Of a stretch of DNA of 64,000 bases, positions 32,363 through 41,369 are shown one piece after another. Position 1 is the first letter of the stretch, and every line of letters starts with the position of its first letter. Source of the stretch: Streptomyces sp. MMG1121 (GTDB lineage: Bacteria; Actinomycetota; Actinomycetes; Streptomycetales; Streptomycetaceae). The DNA lies in NCBI RefSeq assembly GCF_001280015.1, contig NZ_LGDV01000226.1:186001-250000 (forward strand). Reading direction: 5' to 3'. The notes under the pieces are model-generated. The model was given only the letters and a program-made list of their open reading frames with translations, was not told the origin of the DNA and made no database searches. The translations under genes and the position numbers were made by a program.

Positions 32363-33841
32363 TCAGGCCCTTCCCGTCCTCGGCACAGAGGCATGCCGGT
32401 CCAGGAAATCGGACACTCCGGACGCCCGCCGATGCGGCAGCAGAACCCGCGCCGTCCCCGCCAACATGCTCTGGATACGGGAGGACTGCACCTGGTCCAA
32501 GAGGGACAGCACGCGCAGGCCGGCGGCCGCCGCCTCGTCCGGCCGCCCCTCACGGGCGAGGTCGTCGGCCAACTCGGCCGTGTACAACGCGATGTTCCGG
32601 GTGAAGTGAGGATCCTGCAGCTCGGTGGCGCGATACGCGTGCCGCGACGCCCGCCGCCAATCGCCCAGCATGGACCAGCACTGCGCCTCCAGCCCTTCCA
32701 GCTCGGCCTCGCCGTAGAAGCTCATCCACTCGGGGTCGGCGTCCGAGTGGCCCCGGACGAAGAGGGCCTGCGCCCGGACGAGTGCCTGCTCGCAGCCGGT
32801 GCGGTCGGCGAGTCCCGCCCAGCCGCCCGCCTCACGCAGTGAGAGCAGGGACATCAGCCGGGCGGAGCCGAGGGGGCGGGCGGCGCGCTGGGCGGCCTGT
32901 GCGGCCCGGACCGCCTCCCGGGGCCGGCCGGCGTCCCGCGCCAGGAAGGCCGTGTTGCAGAAGGCGTGCGCCTCCAGCGCCGGGTCCCCGGTCATCCGGG
33001 CCGTGGCCAGCGCCTCCGCGTAGTGCGAGCGGGCATCGTCGAAGCGGCCGGAGTCGTGGGCCAGCCAGCCCACCGAAATGGCGAGTTCACCGGCGCCGGA
33101 GTGCAGACGGTCGGCGGTGGTCTGCCGGGTCGCGCCGGCGTCCAGCAGCTCGTAGGCCGCGCGCAGCGGAGCCGCCGCACGCCGGTAGAGGCCGTCCGCG
33201 CCGTGCCGGTCGTCGAGCAGCCGGATGCGGCGGACCGCCTCCTCCAGGGCGGTCGCCTCGGCCGTGCCGGGCCGTCCGGGGCGCCGGGTCGCGGCCGCGG
33301 CGTCCGTGGTGAGCCCGAGCGGGCTCAGCGTGACGGTGACGGCGGCCATCGTGGCGCCTCCGCCGGTCATGAATGCGCGACGCAGCACGTCGCTCTCCTC
33401 GTGGTTCAGGTGGTGGTTCTCGTACGGCTCGTGCGGGTCATACGGGTCGTACGGGTCGTGCATGTCGTGCATGTCGTGCGGGTCCGGTGGGTCATACGGC
33501 TCGCAGGCCCCCGGCGACTCACCGGAGGTGTCCAGGGCCGGGCGCGCCGCCCGGCCGCGGACGGACGAACGGGGCGCGAAGCCGAGGTCGGTGAGCGTGC
33601 GGCCGGGGAACATGTGCAGGAACACCCGCTCGTACGCGTAGTTCGGGCAGCGGATCTCGCCCGCCTCGACCCTGCCGATGTAACGCGCGTCACAGCTCAC
33701 CCGCTCACCGATCTCGCGCGCGGCGCGCCGTACGAGCGCCGCGAACTCGGCCGGTGAACGCCTGCCGCGCAGCTGGCGGAAGGCGAGGTTGGGCCGGGGT
33801 GGCCGTTCGGGCTGTGACGAGGTCACGGTTGACGACGCCAT
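32363..33841 (-). CDS. XRE-HTH/TPR regulatory protein with His/Asp-rich linker
   Basis: A 492-residue protein of a Streptomyces regulator type: an N-terminal HTH (about 20-90; RRAAREIGERVSCDARYIGRVEAGEIRCP), a linker, then TPR-like helical repeats to the end (LAISVGWLAHDSGRFDDARS, AHAFCNTAFLARDAGR). The linker (115-147) is a low-complexity run of His, Asp, Pro and Tyr units such as HDMHDMHDPYDPYDP. A hydrophobic patch with two arginines (RRAFMTGGGATMAAV) follows, resembling a Tat motif but internal. ATG 33841 is chosen over 33907 because the HTH begins soon after it. From memory NsdA has similar architecture. Targets are unknown. Confidence 0.8.
   Translation of the reverse strand: MASSTVTSSQPERPPRPNLAFRQLRGRRSPAEFAALVRRAAREIGERVSCDARYIGRVEAGEIRCPNYAYERVFLHMFPGRTLTDLGFAPRSSVRGRAARPALDTSGESPGACEPYDPPDPHDMHDMHDPYDPYDPHEPYENHHLNHEESDVLRRAFMTGGGATMAAVTVTLSPLGLTTDAAAATRRPGRPGTAEATALEEAVRRIRLLDDRHGADGLYRRAAAPLRAAYELLDAGATRQTTADRLHSGAGELAISVGWLAHDSGRFDDARSHYAEALATARMTGDPALEAHAFCNTAFLARDAGRPREAVRAAQAAQRAARPLGSARLMSLLSLREAGGWAGLADRTGCEQALVRAQALFVRGHSDADPEWMSFYGEAELEGLEAQCWSMLGDWRRASRHAYRATELQDPHFTRNIALYTAELADDLAREGRPDEAAAAGLRVLSLLDQVQSSRIQSMLAGTARVLLPHRRASGVSDFLDRHASVPRTGRA
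33420..33505. repeat. Degenerate in-frame tandem repeat in the XRE-TPR gene
   Basis: Units of 9 bp (variants of cgtgcatgt and catacgggt) are repeated in frame and encode the HDM, DPY and DPH tripeptides of the linker. Slippage would change copy number without frameshift. Confidence 0.8.
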
Positions 33842-34050
33842 GGCCGGGTCCTCTCGTGCGAACCGTCGAACCGGGCATGAACGTACCTGCTGTGACGGAC
33901 CCGCCACGCGGTGTTTGGCTACAAACCGGATATCTCATCCACGATCTGCCATGAAGTGCCATCCTTTGCGGCGCACTTGTGCCGTAGCCGTTGACGACCT
34001 GGCGCGTTGGAGGGGTTGGACCGCAACAGTGCTGTGTGGTGGAGGCCGGC

Positions 34051-34461
34051 ATGGAGACCAGCCAGAGCAACGAACCTTGTCCGCCGTCGTCGGCCGTGGA
34101 GGACGCGGCGGGCACGGCGGCATGCGACCTCGTGACGGTGCCCGCCCGGCAGGGGCTGGAGGCGGTCGACATCCTGAGGCGCGGGTCCGGGGAGGCGATG
34201 GGGCCCGTCCTGCACGACGACGGCTGCGGCACCCTCGGTTTCCTGGTCCCGGCCGGCACCGCGGCCTGCTGGGACATGCCGGGCAGCACCTGCACGGAGA
34301 CCGAAGGGCGCGGCATGCGGCTGACCCCGCAGCCGCCGGTGGAGGGCTCCGACTGGCTGCTGCCGCCCGGGGAGGCCGATCTCGCCACCGATCCGGTGGT
34401 GCTGCGCAAGGCGCTGGGGGAAGCGGCCCGGATGATCGAGGCGGCCGACAGCTGCCGGTGA
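34051..34461 (+). CDS. Conserved hypothetical protein, 136 aa
   Basis: Not recognised beyond resemblance to small Streptomyces proteins encoded beside HTH regulators. It has four Cys (Cys10, Cys25 and two in the middle), an AACWDMPGSTC element and a helical C-terminus (VVLRKALGEAARMIEAAD). There is no signal peptide. ATG 34051 has GGAGG upstream. It is divergent from the XRE-TPR gene (209-bp gap) and 34 bp ahead of the spermidine-synthase-like gene, so they may be cotranscribed. Pairing with the XRE regulator suggests a partner or target, which is inference. Confidence 0.65.
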   Translation: METSQSNEPCPPSSAVEDAAGTAACDLVTVPARQGLEAVDILRRGSGEAMGPVLHDDGCGTLGFLVPAGTAACWDMPGSTCTETEGRGMRLTPQPPVEGSDWLLPPGEADLATDPVVLRKALGEAARMIEAADSCR

Positions 34462-34495
34462 GGCGCGGTCCCGGACCGCCTGCGAAAATGGGCGG

Positions 34496-35374
34496 ATGGG
34501 CAGAGCCAGGAACACACGGCAGTCACGGCGCGCAGCGGCCGCCGAGGAAGCCGTCGTGGAGGCGGTCGACGGCGGGCTCGCACAGCTCGTCCCCGATCCC
34601 GACCGCACCCGGGGCTGGACCCTGCTGATCGACGGCGCGCCCCAGTCCCACGTCGACCTGGACGACCCGGCGTATCTCTCCTTCGAGTACCAGCGCCGCC
34701 TCGGCCATGTCATCGACCTCGTCGCCCCGCCCGGCAGGCCCGTGCACGCCGTGCATCTCGGCGGCGGTGCGCTCACCCTCGCCCGGTACGTCGCCGCCAC
34801 CCGGCCCCGCTCCACCCAGCAGGTCGTCGAATGGGACGCCGCCCTCGTCCAGTTGGTCCGGCGTGAGCTGCCCCTGGAGCCGAACGCCCGGATCCGGGTC
34901 AGGTCGGCGGACGCGCGCGCGGGGCTCGGCAAAGTGCCGGACGGATGGGCGGACTTGATCATCGCCGATGTCTTCAGCGGCGCCCGTACCCCGGCCCATC
35001 TGACCTCCACCGAGTTCCTGGACGAGGTCCGCCGGGCCCTGAAGCCCTCCGGGGTCTACGCCGCGAACCTCGCCGACGGTCCGCCGCTCGCGCACCTGCG
35101 CGGCCAGATCGCCACCGCCGCCGCGCGGTTCGCCGGACTCGCGCTGATCGCCGACGCGGCCGTACTGCGCGGCAAGCGCTTCGGCAACGCCATCCTGGTC
35201 GCCTCCGACGGCCCGCTCCCGCTCGCGGAACTCACCCGTCATGCCGCCTCCGACCCGCACCCCGGCCGGGTCGAACACGGCAAGCCGCTCACGGACTTCA
35301 CCGGCGGCGCGGCCCCCGTGACGGACGCGGCGGCGGTGGCCTCCCCGGCCCCGCCGCCCTCGGTGTTCCGCTGA
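34496..35374 (+). CDS. Spermidine synthase-like methyltransferase-fold protein
   Basis: A 292-residue class I SAM-fold protein of the spermidine-synthase-like group. YLSFEYQRRLGHVIDL, VHLGGGALTLARYVAAT (nucleotide-binding loop), VVEWDAALVQLVR and DGWADLIIADVFSG follow the polyamine synthase template. The catalytic Asp motif GGGDG of true synthases is replaced by HLGGGALT, so transferase specificity is uncertain. It is cytosolic, with an Arg-rich N-terminus and a Pro/Ala-rich tail. It may form a unit with the preceding small gene. Confidence 0.82.
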   Translation: MGRARNTRQSRRAAAAEEAVVEAVDGGLAQLVPDPDRTRGWTLLIDGAPQSHVDLDDPAYLSFEYQRRLGHVIDLVAPPGRPVHAVHLGGGALTLARYVAATRPRSTQQVVEWDAALVQLVRRELPLEPNARIRVRSADARAGLGKVPDGWADLIIADVFSGARTPAHLTSTEFLDEVRRALKPSGVYAANLADGPPLAHLRGQIATAAARFAGLALIADAAVLRGKRFGNAILVASDGPLPLAELTRHAASDPHPGRVEHGKPLTDFTGGAAPVTDAAAVASPAPPPSVFR

Positions 35375-35420
35375 CGTCCCGGCGGTCGGCGCGGTCGCCA
35401 AAAGACCGTGCTGTCGCCTC

Positions 35421-35927
35421 TCAGTAGTTCCCGACCTCCACGTGGGGCGGCCCGTCGTGCCAGGTGCAGAACACCGACACCCGCGCCGTGTCCTTGCTGA
35501 ACTCCACCCGGATCCAGGTGTCGGTCTTCCACACCTGCATCGACCAGCCGGTCCCGGGCGTGGCCGAGACGAGGGTGGCGTCGGCGGTGCCCAGGGCGAA
35601 GACCGCGCGACCGCCGTCGGTGTCGTAGGCCTTGACCTGGCCGGACGCGGACTGCGTGGCCGTGGGGGAGGGCGTCGGGCGGTGGGCCGGGGTGTGCGGC
35701 GGGGTCGGGCTCGGCGCTCTGCCGGACGGGCTCGCCGACCGGGGCGGGCGCCGCGTCGGCGAGGCCAGGTCCTGTGTGCCCTGTGGGGTGGTGTCCGTGA
35801 TCGGCAGGGCACGCGGCGGGTCGTACGCCGTCGCCGCCATCACTGTGTGCACGCCCCACCACGACAGCGTGACCGCCGCTCCCGTCGCGAGCAGCCACGC
35901 CATCACCGGTACGAGTCCTCTGCGCAT
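35421..35927 (-). CDS. Membrane-anchored hypothetical protein
   Basis: A 168-residue protein with one N-terminal hydrophobic segment (about 6-32; VPVMAWLLATGAAVTLSWWGV), a Pro/Ser/Thr-rich extracellular linker (40-95) and a small beta-rich domain (QVKAYDTDGGRAVFALG, WSMQVWKTDTWIRVEFSK). It has no known family. ATG 35927 follows GGATGG. It is divergent from the two-component system next door with only 100 bp between starts, so it may be a target of that system. Confidence 0.7.
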   Translation of the reverse strand: MRRGLVPVMAWLLATGAAVTLSWWGVHTVMAATAYDPPRALPITDTTPQGTQDLASPTRRPPRSASPSGRAPSPTPPHTPAHRPTPSPTATQSASGQVKAYDTDGGRAVFALGTADATLVSATPGTGWSMQVWKTDTWIRVEFSKDTARVSVFCTWHDGPPHVEVGNY

Positions 35928-36027
35928 CGCGGGCCATCCTGCCTCACGACCCACACGGGTTGTCCACAGGACCGGAGTTATCCACAGGTCCGGACCCGTG
36001 TCGACCGCATGGCGTACGGTGCGGCGC

Positions 36028-36753
36028 ATGGCAAGTGTGCTCGTGGTCGAGGACGACCAGTTCGTACGCTCGGCGCTCATCCGGCATCTGACCGACGCCG
36101 CACACACCGTGCGCAGCGTCGGTACGGCACTGGAGGCGCTGCGCGAGGTCGCCCATTTCCGTTTCGACGTGGTCATCCTGGACCTCGGACTGCCGGACCT
36201 GGACGGCTCCGAGGCCCTGAAGATGCTGCGCGGCATCACGGACGTGCCGGTCATCATCGCCACCGCGCGGGACGACGAGACGGAGATCGTCCGGCTGCTG
36301 AACGACGGGGCGGACGACTATCTGACCAAGCCCTTCTCGGTCGAGCACCTCTCGGCCCGGATCGCGGCCGTGCTGCGCCGGGCCCGGGCCGTCGGCGGTG
36401 AGGCCCCGCCTGCCCCGGTGCTCCGGGTCGGCGGCCTGACCGTCGATCCGCTGCGCCGCCAGGCCGAGCTGGACGGGGTCGGCCTCGACCTCACCCGCCG
36501 GGAGTTCGACCTGCTCGCCTTCCTGGCCGGCCGGCCCGGTGTCGTCGTCCCGCGCAAGGAACTCCTCGCCGAGGTCTGGCAGCAGTCCTACGGCGACGAC
36601 CAGACCATCGACGTCCATCTGTCCTGGTTGCGCCGGAAACTGGGGGAGACGGCCGCCCGGCCGCGTTATCTGCACACCCTCCGGGGCGTCGGCGTGAAGA
36701 TCGAGCCGCCTGTCGAGGACGGGGCCGGCGGGTTCGGGGGGCCGGTGCGATGA
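36028..36753 (+). CDS. OmpR-family response regulator
   Basis: A 241-residue regulator. The receiver domain (1-115) has acidic residues Asp9/Asp10, phospho-acceptor Asp52 (VILDLGLPD) and Lys in YLTKPFS. The winged-helix DNA-binding domain (about 140-225) includes RREFDLLAFLAGRPGVVV and the TIDVHLSWLRRKLGE recognition region. ATG 36028 lacks a strong ribosome site; GTG 36019 is possible. The stop overlaps the kinase ATG. The chitinase gene lies downstream of the pair, and an inverted repeat in its promoter is a candidate site. Confidence 0.9.
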   Translation: MASVLVVEDDQFVRSALIRHLTDAAHTVRSVGTALEALREVAHFRFDVVILDLGLPDLDGSEALKMLRGITDVPVIIATARDDETEIVRLLNDGADDYLTKPFSVEHLSARIAAVLRRARAVGGEAPPAPVLRVGGLTVDPLRRQAELDGVGLDLTRREFDLLAFLAGRPGVVVPRKELLAEVWQQSYGDDQTIDVHLSWLRRKLGETAARPRYLHTLRGVGVKIEPPVEDGAGGFGGPVR

Positions 36754-38141
36754 GGTGGGCCCTGGTCAAGGTCTGCCTGGCGGTCACCACGATGGTCGTG
36801 GTCGCCTTCGCCGTGCCGCTCGGCCTGGTCGTCAAGGAGATGGCCCGCGACCGGGCGTTCTCCAACGCCGAGCGGGAGGCCGCCGCCGTCGCGCCCGCGC
36901 TGTCGATCACCACCGACCGGGACAAGCTGGAGCGTGTGGTGGCCTCCGCCGGCGCCGACTCCGGGATGGCCGTGCACCTGGCCGCCGCCGACGGCCGCCC
37001 GGCGCTCGACCTCGGCAGACAGCGCGCCGCCGACCGCGACATCCAGGCCGTGCGGAAACTGGGCCGGGCCTCCACGACCACCGTGACCGGCGGATCGACC
37101 CTGCTCCAGCCGGTCGCGCTCGGCTCCGGCACCATCGCGGTCGTCGAGGTCTACGTCCCCGAGTCCGAGGTGACCAACGGCGTCGGCACGGCCTGGGCGG
37201 TGCTCGCGGCCGTCGGCCTCGCGCTGATCGTCGGCTCGGTCGCCGTCGCCGACCGGCTCGGGGTGCGCATGGTGCGGCCCGCGCAACGGCTGGTGCGGGG
37301 GGCGCACGAACTGGGCGAGGGCAAGCTGGGCTCCCGGGTGCCGGAGGACGGCCCGACCGAACTGCGTCTGGCGGCCGTCGCGTTCAACTCCATGGCCGAC
37401 CAGGTCGTCCAGCTCCTCGCGAACGAGAGAGAGCTGGCCGCCGACCTCTCCCACCGTCTGCGCACCCCGCTCACCGTGCTCCGGCTGAACGCGGCCTCCC
37501 TGGGCGCAGGTCCGGCCGCCGAGCAGACCCGGGCCGCCGTCGCCCAGCTGGAGCGCGAGGTCGACACCATCATCCGTACGGCCCGGGAGGCCAAGCCGCA
37601 GACGGCCGCGGCCGGTCCGGGCACCGGGTGCGACGCGGCCGGAGTGGTCCGCGAGCGCATGGAGTTCTGGTCCGCGCTCGCCGAGGACGAGGGCCGCAAG
37701 TGGCGGGTGGCCGGCGTGGAGCGGCCGGTGCGCATACCCGTCGCCCGCGCCGATCTGGCCGCCGCGCTCGACGCCCTGCTCGGCAACGTCTTCCGGCACA
37801 CCGCCGAGGGCACCGCCTTCGCGGTCGACGTGCACAACGGCGAGGACGCGGTGATCGTGCTGGTCTCCGACGCGGGCCCCGGCATACCCGACCCGGACGC
37901 CGCGATGGCCCGGGGCCGCGGCTCGGGCAGCGCCGGCTCGACCGGACTGGGCCTCGACATCGTGCGCCGGCTGGCCGAGTCCACCGGCGGGGACGTGCGC
38001 ATCGGCGCCTCGGTGCTGGGCGGCACCGAGGTGCGGATCTGGATCCAGCTCGACGGGCGCAAGCCGGTGGGGCGGGGACACCGGGGGAGCGTGCGCAGAC
38101 GCCGATCGGGCAAACCGGTTCCGACCGGTCTTGACCATTAA
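36750..38141 (+). CDS. Sensor histidine kinase
   Basis: A 463-residue membrane kinase partnered with the preceding regulator (ATGA overlap). Two membrane helices (about 8-30 and 148-168) bracket an extracellular sensor of about 115 residues, followed by HAMP. The H-box is DLSHRLRTPLTVL: the phospho-His is present, but Arg replaces the usual Glu after it. The N box is ALLGNVFRHTAEGT and the G boxes DAGPGIPDPD and GLGLDIV. The replaced Glu normally aids phosphatase and kinase chemistry. The C-terminus is very basic. The signal is unknown. Confidence 0.9.
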   Translation: MRWALVKVCLAVTTMVVVAFAVPLGLVVKEMARDRAFSNAEREAAAVAPALSITTDRDKLERVVASAGADSGMAVHLAAADGRPALDLGRQRAADRDIQAVRKLGRASTTTVTGGSTLLQPVALGSGTIAVVEVYVPESEVTNGVGTAWAVLAAVGLALIVGSVAVADRLGVRMVRPAQRLVRGAHELGEGKLGSRVPEDGPTELRLAAVAFNSMADQVVQLLANERELAADLSHRLRTPLTVLRLNAASLGAGPAAEQTRAAVAQLEREVDTIIRTAREAKPQTAAAGPGTGCDAAGVVRERMEFWSALAEDEGRKWRVAGVERPVRIPVARADLAAALDALLGNVFRHTAEGTAFAVDVHNGEDAVIVLVSDAGPGIPDPDAAMARGRGSGSAGSTGLGLDIVRRLAESTGGDVRIGASVLGGTEVRIWIQLDGRKPVGRGHRGSVRRRRSGKPVPTGLDH

Positions 38142-38157
38142 CCGTCCCCGATCCCTT

Positions 38158-38176
38158 CCTTAAGCGCACCCTAAGG
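38158..38176. promoter_or_regulatory. Inverted repeat in the chitinase promoter
   Basis: CCTTA-N9-TAAGG (CCTTAAGCGCACCCTAAGG), 98 bp before the chitinase start and just after the kinase stop. It is a candidate operator for the adjacent OmpR-type regulator. Confidence 0.4.
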
Positions 38177-38273
38177 TCTTCAACCACCGTCCCGATCAGG
38201 CCGTTTGTCCGATTCCGGATCGCTAGCGTGCTGCCGCACCCCACCCCCGTGAACATCGAAGGCAGGCACGCGC

Positions 38274-39740
38274 ATGAGCACGCACCGGCGCAGGATCAGT
38301 GGCAGGAACAAGGCGATCGGCGGCCTCGTGGCCGCGGCCGTGGTCGGCGGTGGCGCGGTCCTGCTCAGCGGCACGGCGAACGCGGCCGGCGTGAACGCCG
38401 CGTACACCAGGACCAGCGAGTGGTCGACCGGCTACACCGCCCAGTACGTCGTCACCAACAACAGCGGTTCGCCGGAGAAGAGCTGGACGCTGGAGTTCGA
38501 CCTCCCGGCGGGCGCCAAACTCAGCTCGCTGTGGAACGGCGAGTCGAGCGTGAGCGGTTCACACGTCACCGTGAAGCCGCCGCAGTGGGACACCGCGGGT
38601 CTCGCCCCGGGCAAGTCGGTGACCATCGGCTTCGTGGTCGACGGCGGCGGCGCCCCGACCGGCTGCCGAATCGACAACAGCCAGTGCTCCGCGGACGGCG
38701 GCGCCACCCCCGAGCCGAGCGGCCGGCCCACGCAGTCCCCGGCCCCCACCGCCACGCCGAGCAAGACCGCCACCCCCACTCCGACCAAGAGCGGCACCCC
38801 CACCCCCACCCCGACCGCTTCCCGGACGACCGGCAGCGGCAGCACCTCCTCCGCCGGCTTCGCCCCCTACGTCGACACCTCTCTCTACCCGGCCTTCGAC
38901 CTGGTCGGCGCGGCCGACGCGACCGGCGTGAAGAACTACAACCTGGCCTTCGTCACCGACGGCGGCGGCTGCACCCCCAAGTGGGGCGGCGTGACCGACC
39001 TGACCAGCGACGCCGTGGCCGCGCAGATCGGTTCCCTGCGCGCCAAGGGCGGTGACGTCCGGGTCTCCTTCGGCGGCGCCTCCGGCTCCGAGCTGGCCAC
39101 CACCTGCTCCTCGGCGGACGCGTTGGCGGCGGCGTACGGCAAGGCCGTCGACGCCTTCAAGCTCACCAAGGTCGACTTCGACATCGAGGGCGGCGCGCTG
39201 CCGAACACGGCCGCCAACACCCGCCGCGCCCAGGCCATCGCCAAGCTCCAGCAGCAGCACCCGGGCCTGGACGTCTCCTTCACCCTCCCGGTGATGCCCG
39301 AGGGCCTCACCCAGGACGGTGTGAACCTGCTGTCGAACGCCAAGTCCAACGGCGTGAAGACCAGCACGGTCAACATCATGGCGATGGACTACGGCGCCTC
39401 GTACAGCGGCGACATGGGGGGCTACGCCCAGCAGGCCGCCACCGCCACCCAGGCCCAGATCAAGGGCGTCCTCGGGCTGTCCGACTCCGCGGCCTGGAAG
39501 GCCGTCGCCATCACCCCGATGATCGGTGTCAACGACGTCTCCTCCGAGACCTTCAAGGTCGACGACGCCACTCAGCTGGTGAACTTCGCCAAGTCCAAGG
39601 GGCTCGGCTGGCTCTCCATGTGGTCCGCGGCCCGCGACAAGCAGTGCGCCGGTGGCGCGAAGGACTCCGCCGACCCCACCTGCAGCTCGATCGTCCAGGA
39701 CAAGGACGCCTTCTCGAAGGCGTTCGGCGCCTTCAACTGA
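38274..39740 (+). CDS. Secreted chitinase: CBM2 + PT linker + GH18
   Basis: A 488-residue exported enzyme. The signal peptide (1-37) ends near ANA|AG. A family-2 carbohydrate-binding module (about 38-132) has the typical Trp residues and a terminal Cys. A Pro/Thr linker (145-190) follows, and a GH18 domain (195-488) with the DxDxE catalytic signature at Asp301-Phe-Asp303-Ile-Glu305. It hydrolyses chitin. I see no dre in its 132-bp upstream region, unlike the LPMO and hexosaminidase, so it may instead answer to the adjacent two-component system. Several Streptomyces chitinases share this layout, so I give no symbol. Confidence 0.92.
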   Translation: MSTHRRRISGRNKAIGGLVAAAVVGGGAVLLSGTANAAGVNAAYTRTSEWSTGYTAQYVVTNNSGSPEKSWTLEFDLPAGAKLSSLWNGESSVSGSHVTVKPPQWDTAGLAPGKSVTIGFVVDGGGAPTGCRIDNSQCSADGGATPEPSGRPTQSPAPTATPSKTATPTPTKSGTPTPTPTASRTTGSGSTSSAGFAPYVDTSLYPAFDLVGAADATGVKNYNLAFVTDGGGCTPKWGGVTDLTSDAVAAQIGSLRAKGGDVRVSFGGASGSELATTCSSADALAAAYGKAVDAFKLTKVDFDIEGGALPNTAANTRRAQAIAKLQQQHPGLDVSFTLPVMPEGLTQDGVNLLSNAKSNGVKTSTVNIMAMDYGASYSGDMGGYAQQAATATQAQIKGVLGLSDSAAWKAVAITPMIGVNDVSSETFKVDDATQLVNFAKSKGLGWLSMWSAARDKQCAGGAKDSADPTCSSIVQDKDAFSKAFGAFN

Positions 39741-39766
39741 CCCGATCCCGACGGACCGGCCGAGCC

Positions 39767-39800
39767 GGGGTGTGGCGTTCCGGGGGGAGCGCCACACCCC
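39767..39800. terminator. Bidirectional terminator chitinase / bglC
   Basis: A perfect 11-bp stem GGGGTGTGGCG / CGCCACACCCC between two convergent stop codons. Confidence 0.8.
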
Positions 39801-39816
39801 TTCGTCCTCGTCCGGG

Positions 39817-41256
39817 TCACACGGCGAAGTCCGCCGACGGCAGCGTGCCCGTCCGCGCCGCCTCCCCGTACCACCGGGCACTCGACTTCGGTGTGCGCTC
39901 CAGCGTCGCGTAGTCCACGTACACCGCGCCGAACCGCTTGCCGTAGCCGTACGCCCACTCGAAGTTGTCCATCAGGGACCACAGGTAGTAGCCGCGCACA
40001 TCGGCGCCGTCGGCGAGGGCCCGGCGGACCGCCGACAGGTGGCCGTGCAGGTAGGCGATGCGCTCGGGGTCGTGGACGCGGCCGTCGGGGTCGGGCTTGT
40101 CGTCGTAGGCCGCGCCGTTCTCGGTGATGTACAGGGGCAGCCCCGGCGCCTCGCGCGAGTAGCGCATGACCAGGTCGTACAGGCCCGTCGGGTCGATCGT
40201 CCAGCCCATCTCGGTGCGCTCGCCCGGGGTCTGGTGGAACAGCACGTCGTCCGAGCCCGGCCAGGGGGAGTGGTCGCTGGCGCCGTGGCCGTCCGCCCGC
40301 GGGCCCGTGACCTCGCCGGATCCGGCCGAGACCAGCGCCGGGGTGTAGTAGTTGAGGCCCAGCGCGTCCGGCTTCGCCCCGGCGATGCGGAGATCGCCGT
40401 CGAGGACGTACGACCAGTCGGTGACCGAAGCCGTCGCGGTGAGCAGCGACCCGGGGTAGGCGCCGTGCAGCAGCGGGCCGTGGAAGACCCCGTTGGCCAG
40501 GTCGTCGATCCGGCGGGCCGCGGCGAGATCGGCCGGGTCCTGCGAAAGCGGCCGTACCACCGAGGAGTTGAGACTGATCGCGATCCGGTTGCGGGCCGGC
40601 ATCACCGAGCGCAGCGCCGACGCCCCGAGCCCGTGCGCCAGGTTGAGGTGATGGGCGGCGCGCAGCGAGGCCGCCGGATCGGTGCGCCCGGGCGCGTGCA
40701 CGCCGGAGCCGTACCCCAGGAAGGCGCTGCACCAGGGCTCGTTGAGGGTGGTCCACTGCTCCACCCGGTCGCCGAGCGCCTCGCCGACCAGGCGCGCGTA
40801 CTCGGCGAACCGGAAGGCGGTGTCCCGCTCCGGCCAGCCGCCCGCGTCCTCCAGCTCCTGCGGCAGATCCCAGTGGTAGAGGGTGAGCGCCGGCTTGATG
40901 CCGTGGGCGAGGAGTTCGTCCACCAGACGGCGGTAGAAGTCCAGGCCCCGCTGCACGGCCGGTCCCCGCCCCGTCGGCTGCACCCGCGGCCAGGAGACCG
41001 AGAAGCGGTACGCGGTCAGGCCCAGCTCCGCCATCAGCGCCACGTCGTCGCGGTAGCGGTGGTAGTGGTCGACGGCGATGTCACCGCTCTCGCCGCCGGC
41101 GGTCCTGCCCGGCGTATGGCTGAAGGTGTCCCAGATCGAGGGGGTGCGGCCGTCCTCCCGCACCGCCCCCTCGATCTGGTACGCCGAGGTCGCGGCACCC
41201 CACAGGAAGGCGGGCGGGAAGGTCACGGAGGAAGCGGACGGGACGGACTCTGACAT
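39817..41256 (-). CDS. bglC: GH1 beta-glucosidase (cellobiose hydrolysis)
   Basis: A 479-residue cytoplasmic GH1 enzyme that splits imported cellobiose and cellotriose to glucose. The acid/base is Glu173 (TLNEPW) and the nucleophile Glu379 (ITENG). N-terminal [18 protein letters not shown] and YHWDLPQ are family signatures. There is no signal peptide. The start codon touches a CebR operator that also covers the ribosome-binding region. The gene is last in the order cebE-cebF-cebG-bglC on the minus strand and is separated from cebG by 113 bp, so it has its own operator. In S. griseus and S. scabiei the same arrangement controls cello-oligosaccharide use. Confidence 0.95.
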   Translation of the reverse strand: MSESVPSASSVTFPPAFLWGAATSAYQIEGAVREDGRTPSIWDTFSHTPGRTAGGESGDIAVDHYHRYRDDVALMAELGLTAYRFSVSWPRVQPTGRGPAVQRGLDFYRRLVDELLAHGIKPALTLYHWDLPQELEDAGGWPERDTAFRFAEYARLVGEALGDRVEQWTTLNEPWCSAFLGYGSGVHAPGRTDPAASLRAAHHLNLAHGLGASALRSVMPARNRIAISLNSSVVRPLSQDPADLAAARRIDDLANGVFHGPLLHGAYPGSLLTATASVTDWSYVLDGDLRIAGAKPDALGLNYYTPALVSAGSGEVTGPRADGHGASDHSPWPGSDDVLFHQTPGERTEMGWTIDPTGLYDLVMRYSREAPGLPLYITENGAAYDDKPDPDGRVHDPERIAYLHGHLSAVRRALADGADVRGYYLWSLMDNFEWAYGYGKRFGAVYVDYATLERTPKSSARWYGEAARTGTLPSADFAV

Positions 41257-41269
41257 GGAAGCGCTCCCA
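41256..41269 (-). promoter_or_regulatory. CebR box at the bglC start
   Basis: TGGAAGCGCTCCCA on the plus strand is one mismatch from the CebR palindrome TGGGAGCGCTCCCA. It overlaps the first base of the ATG and contains the GGGAGC ribosome site, so bound repressor would block initiation as well as transcription. Confidence 0.85.
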
Positions 41270-41369
41270 TAGGAAGTCGTGGAAGACCGGCGAAGTAAAG
41301 AGGAGAGTTGGCGAAGGAGAGGCGGGGGCCGGGCGGCGGGGCCCCGGCCCCCTCAGGAGACGCGGGCGG

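Noticed and set aside
33420..33505. Short regularly repeated DNA resembling a mini-CRISPR or minisatellite
   Set aside because: Units are 9 bp, contiguous, in frame and encode a low-complexity protein linker; there are no spacers or cas genes.
39652..41253. Plus-strand frame opposite bglC
   Set aside because: Composition is that of an antisense shadow, and bglC carries both catalytic glutamates in the other strand.
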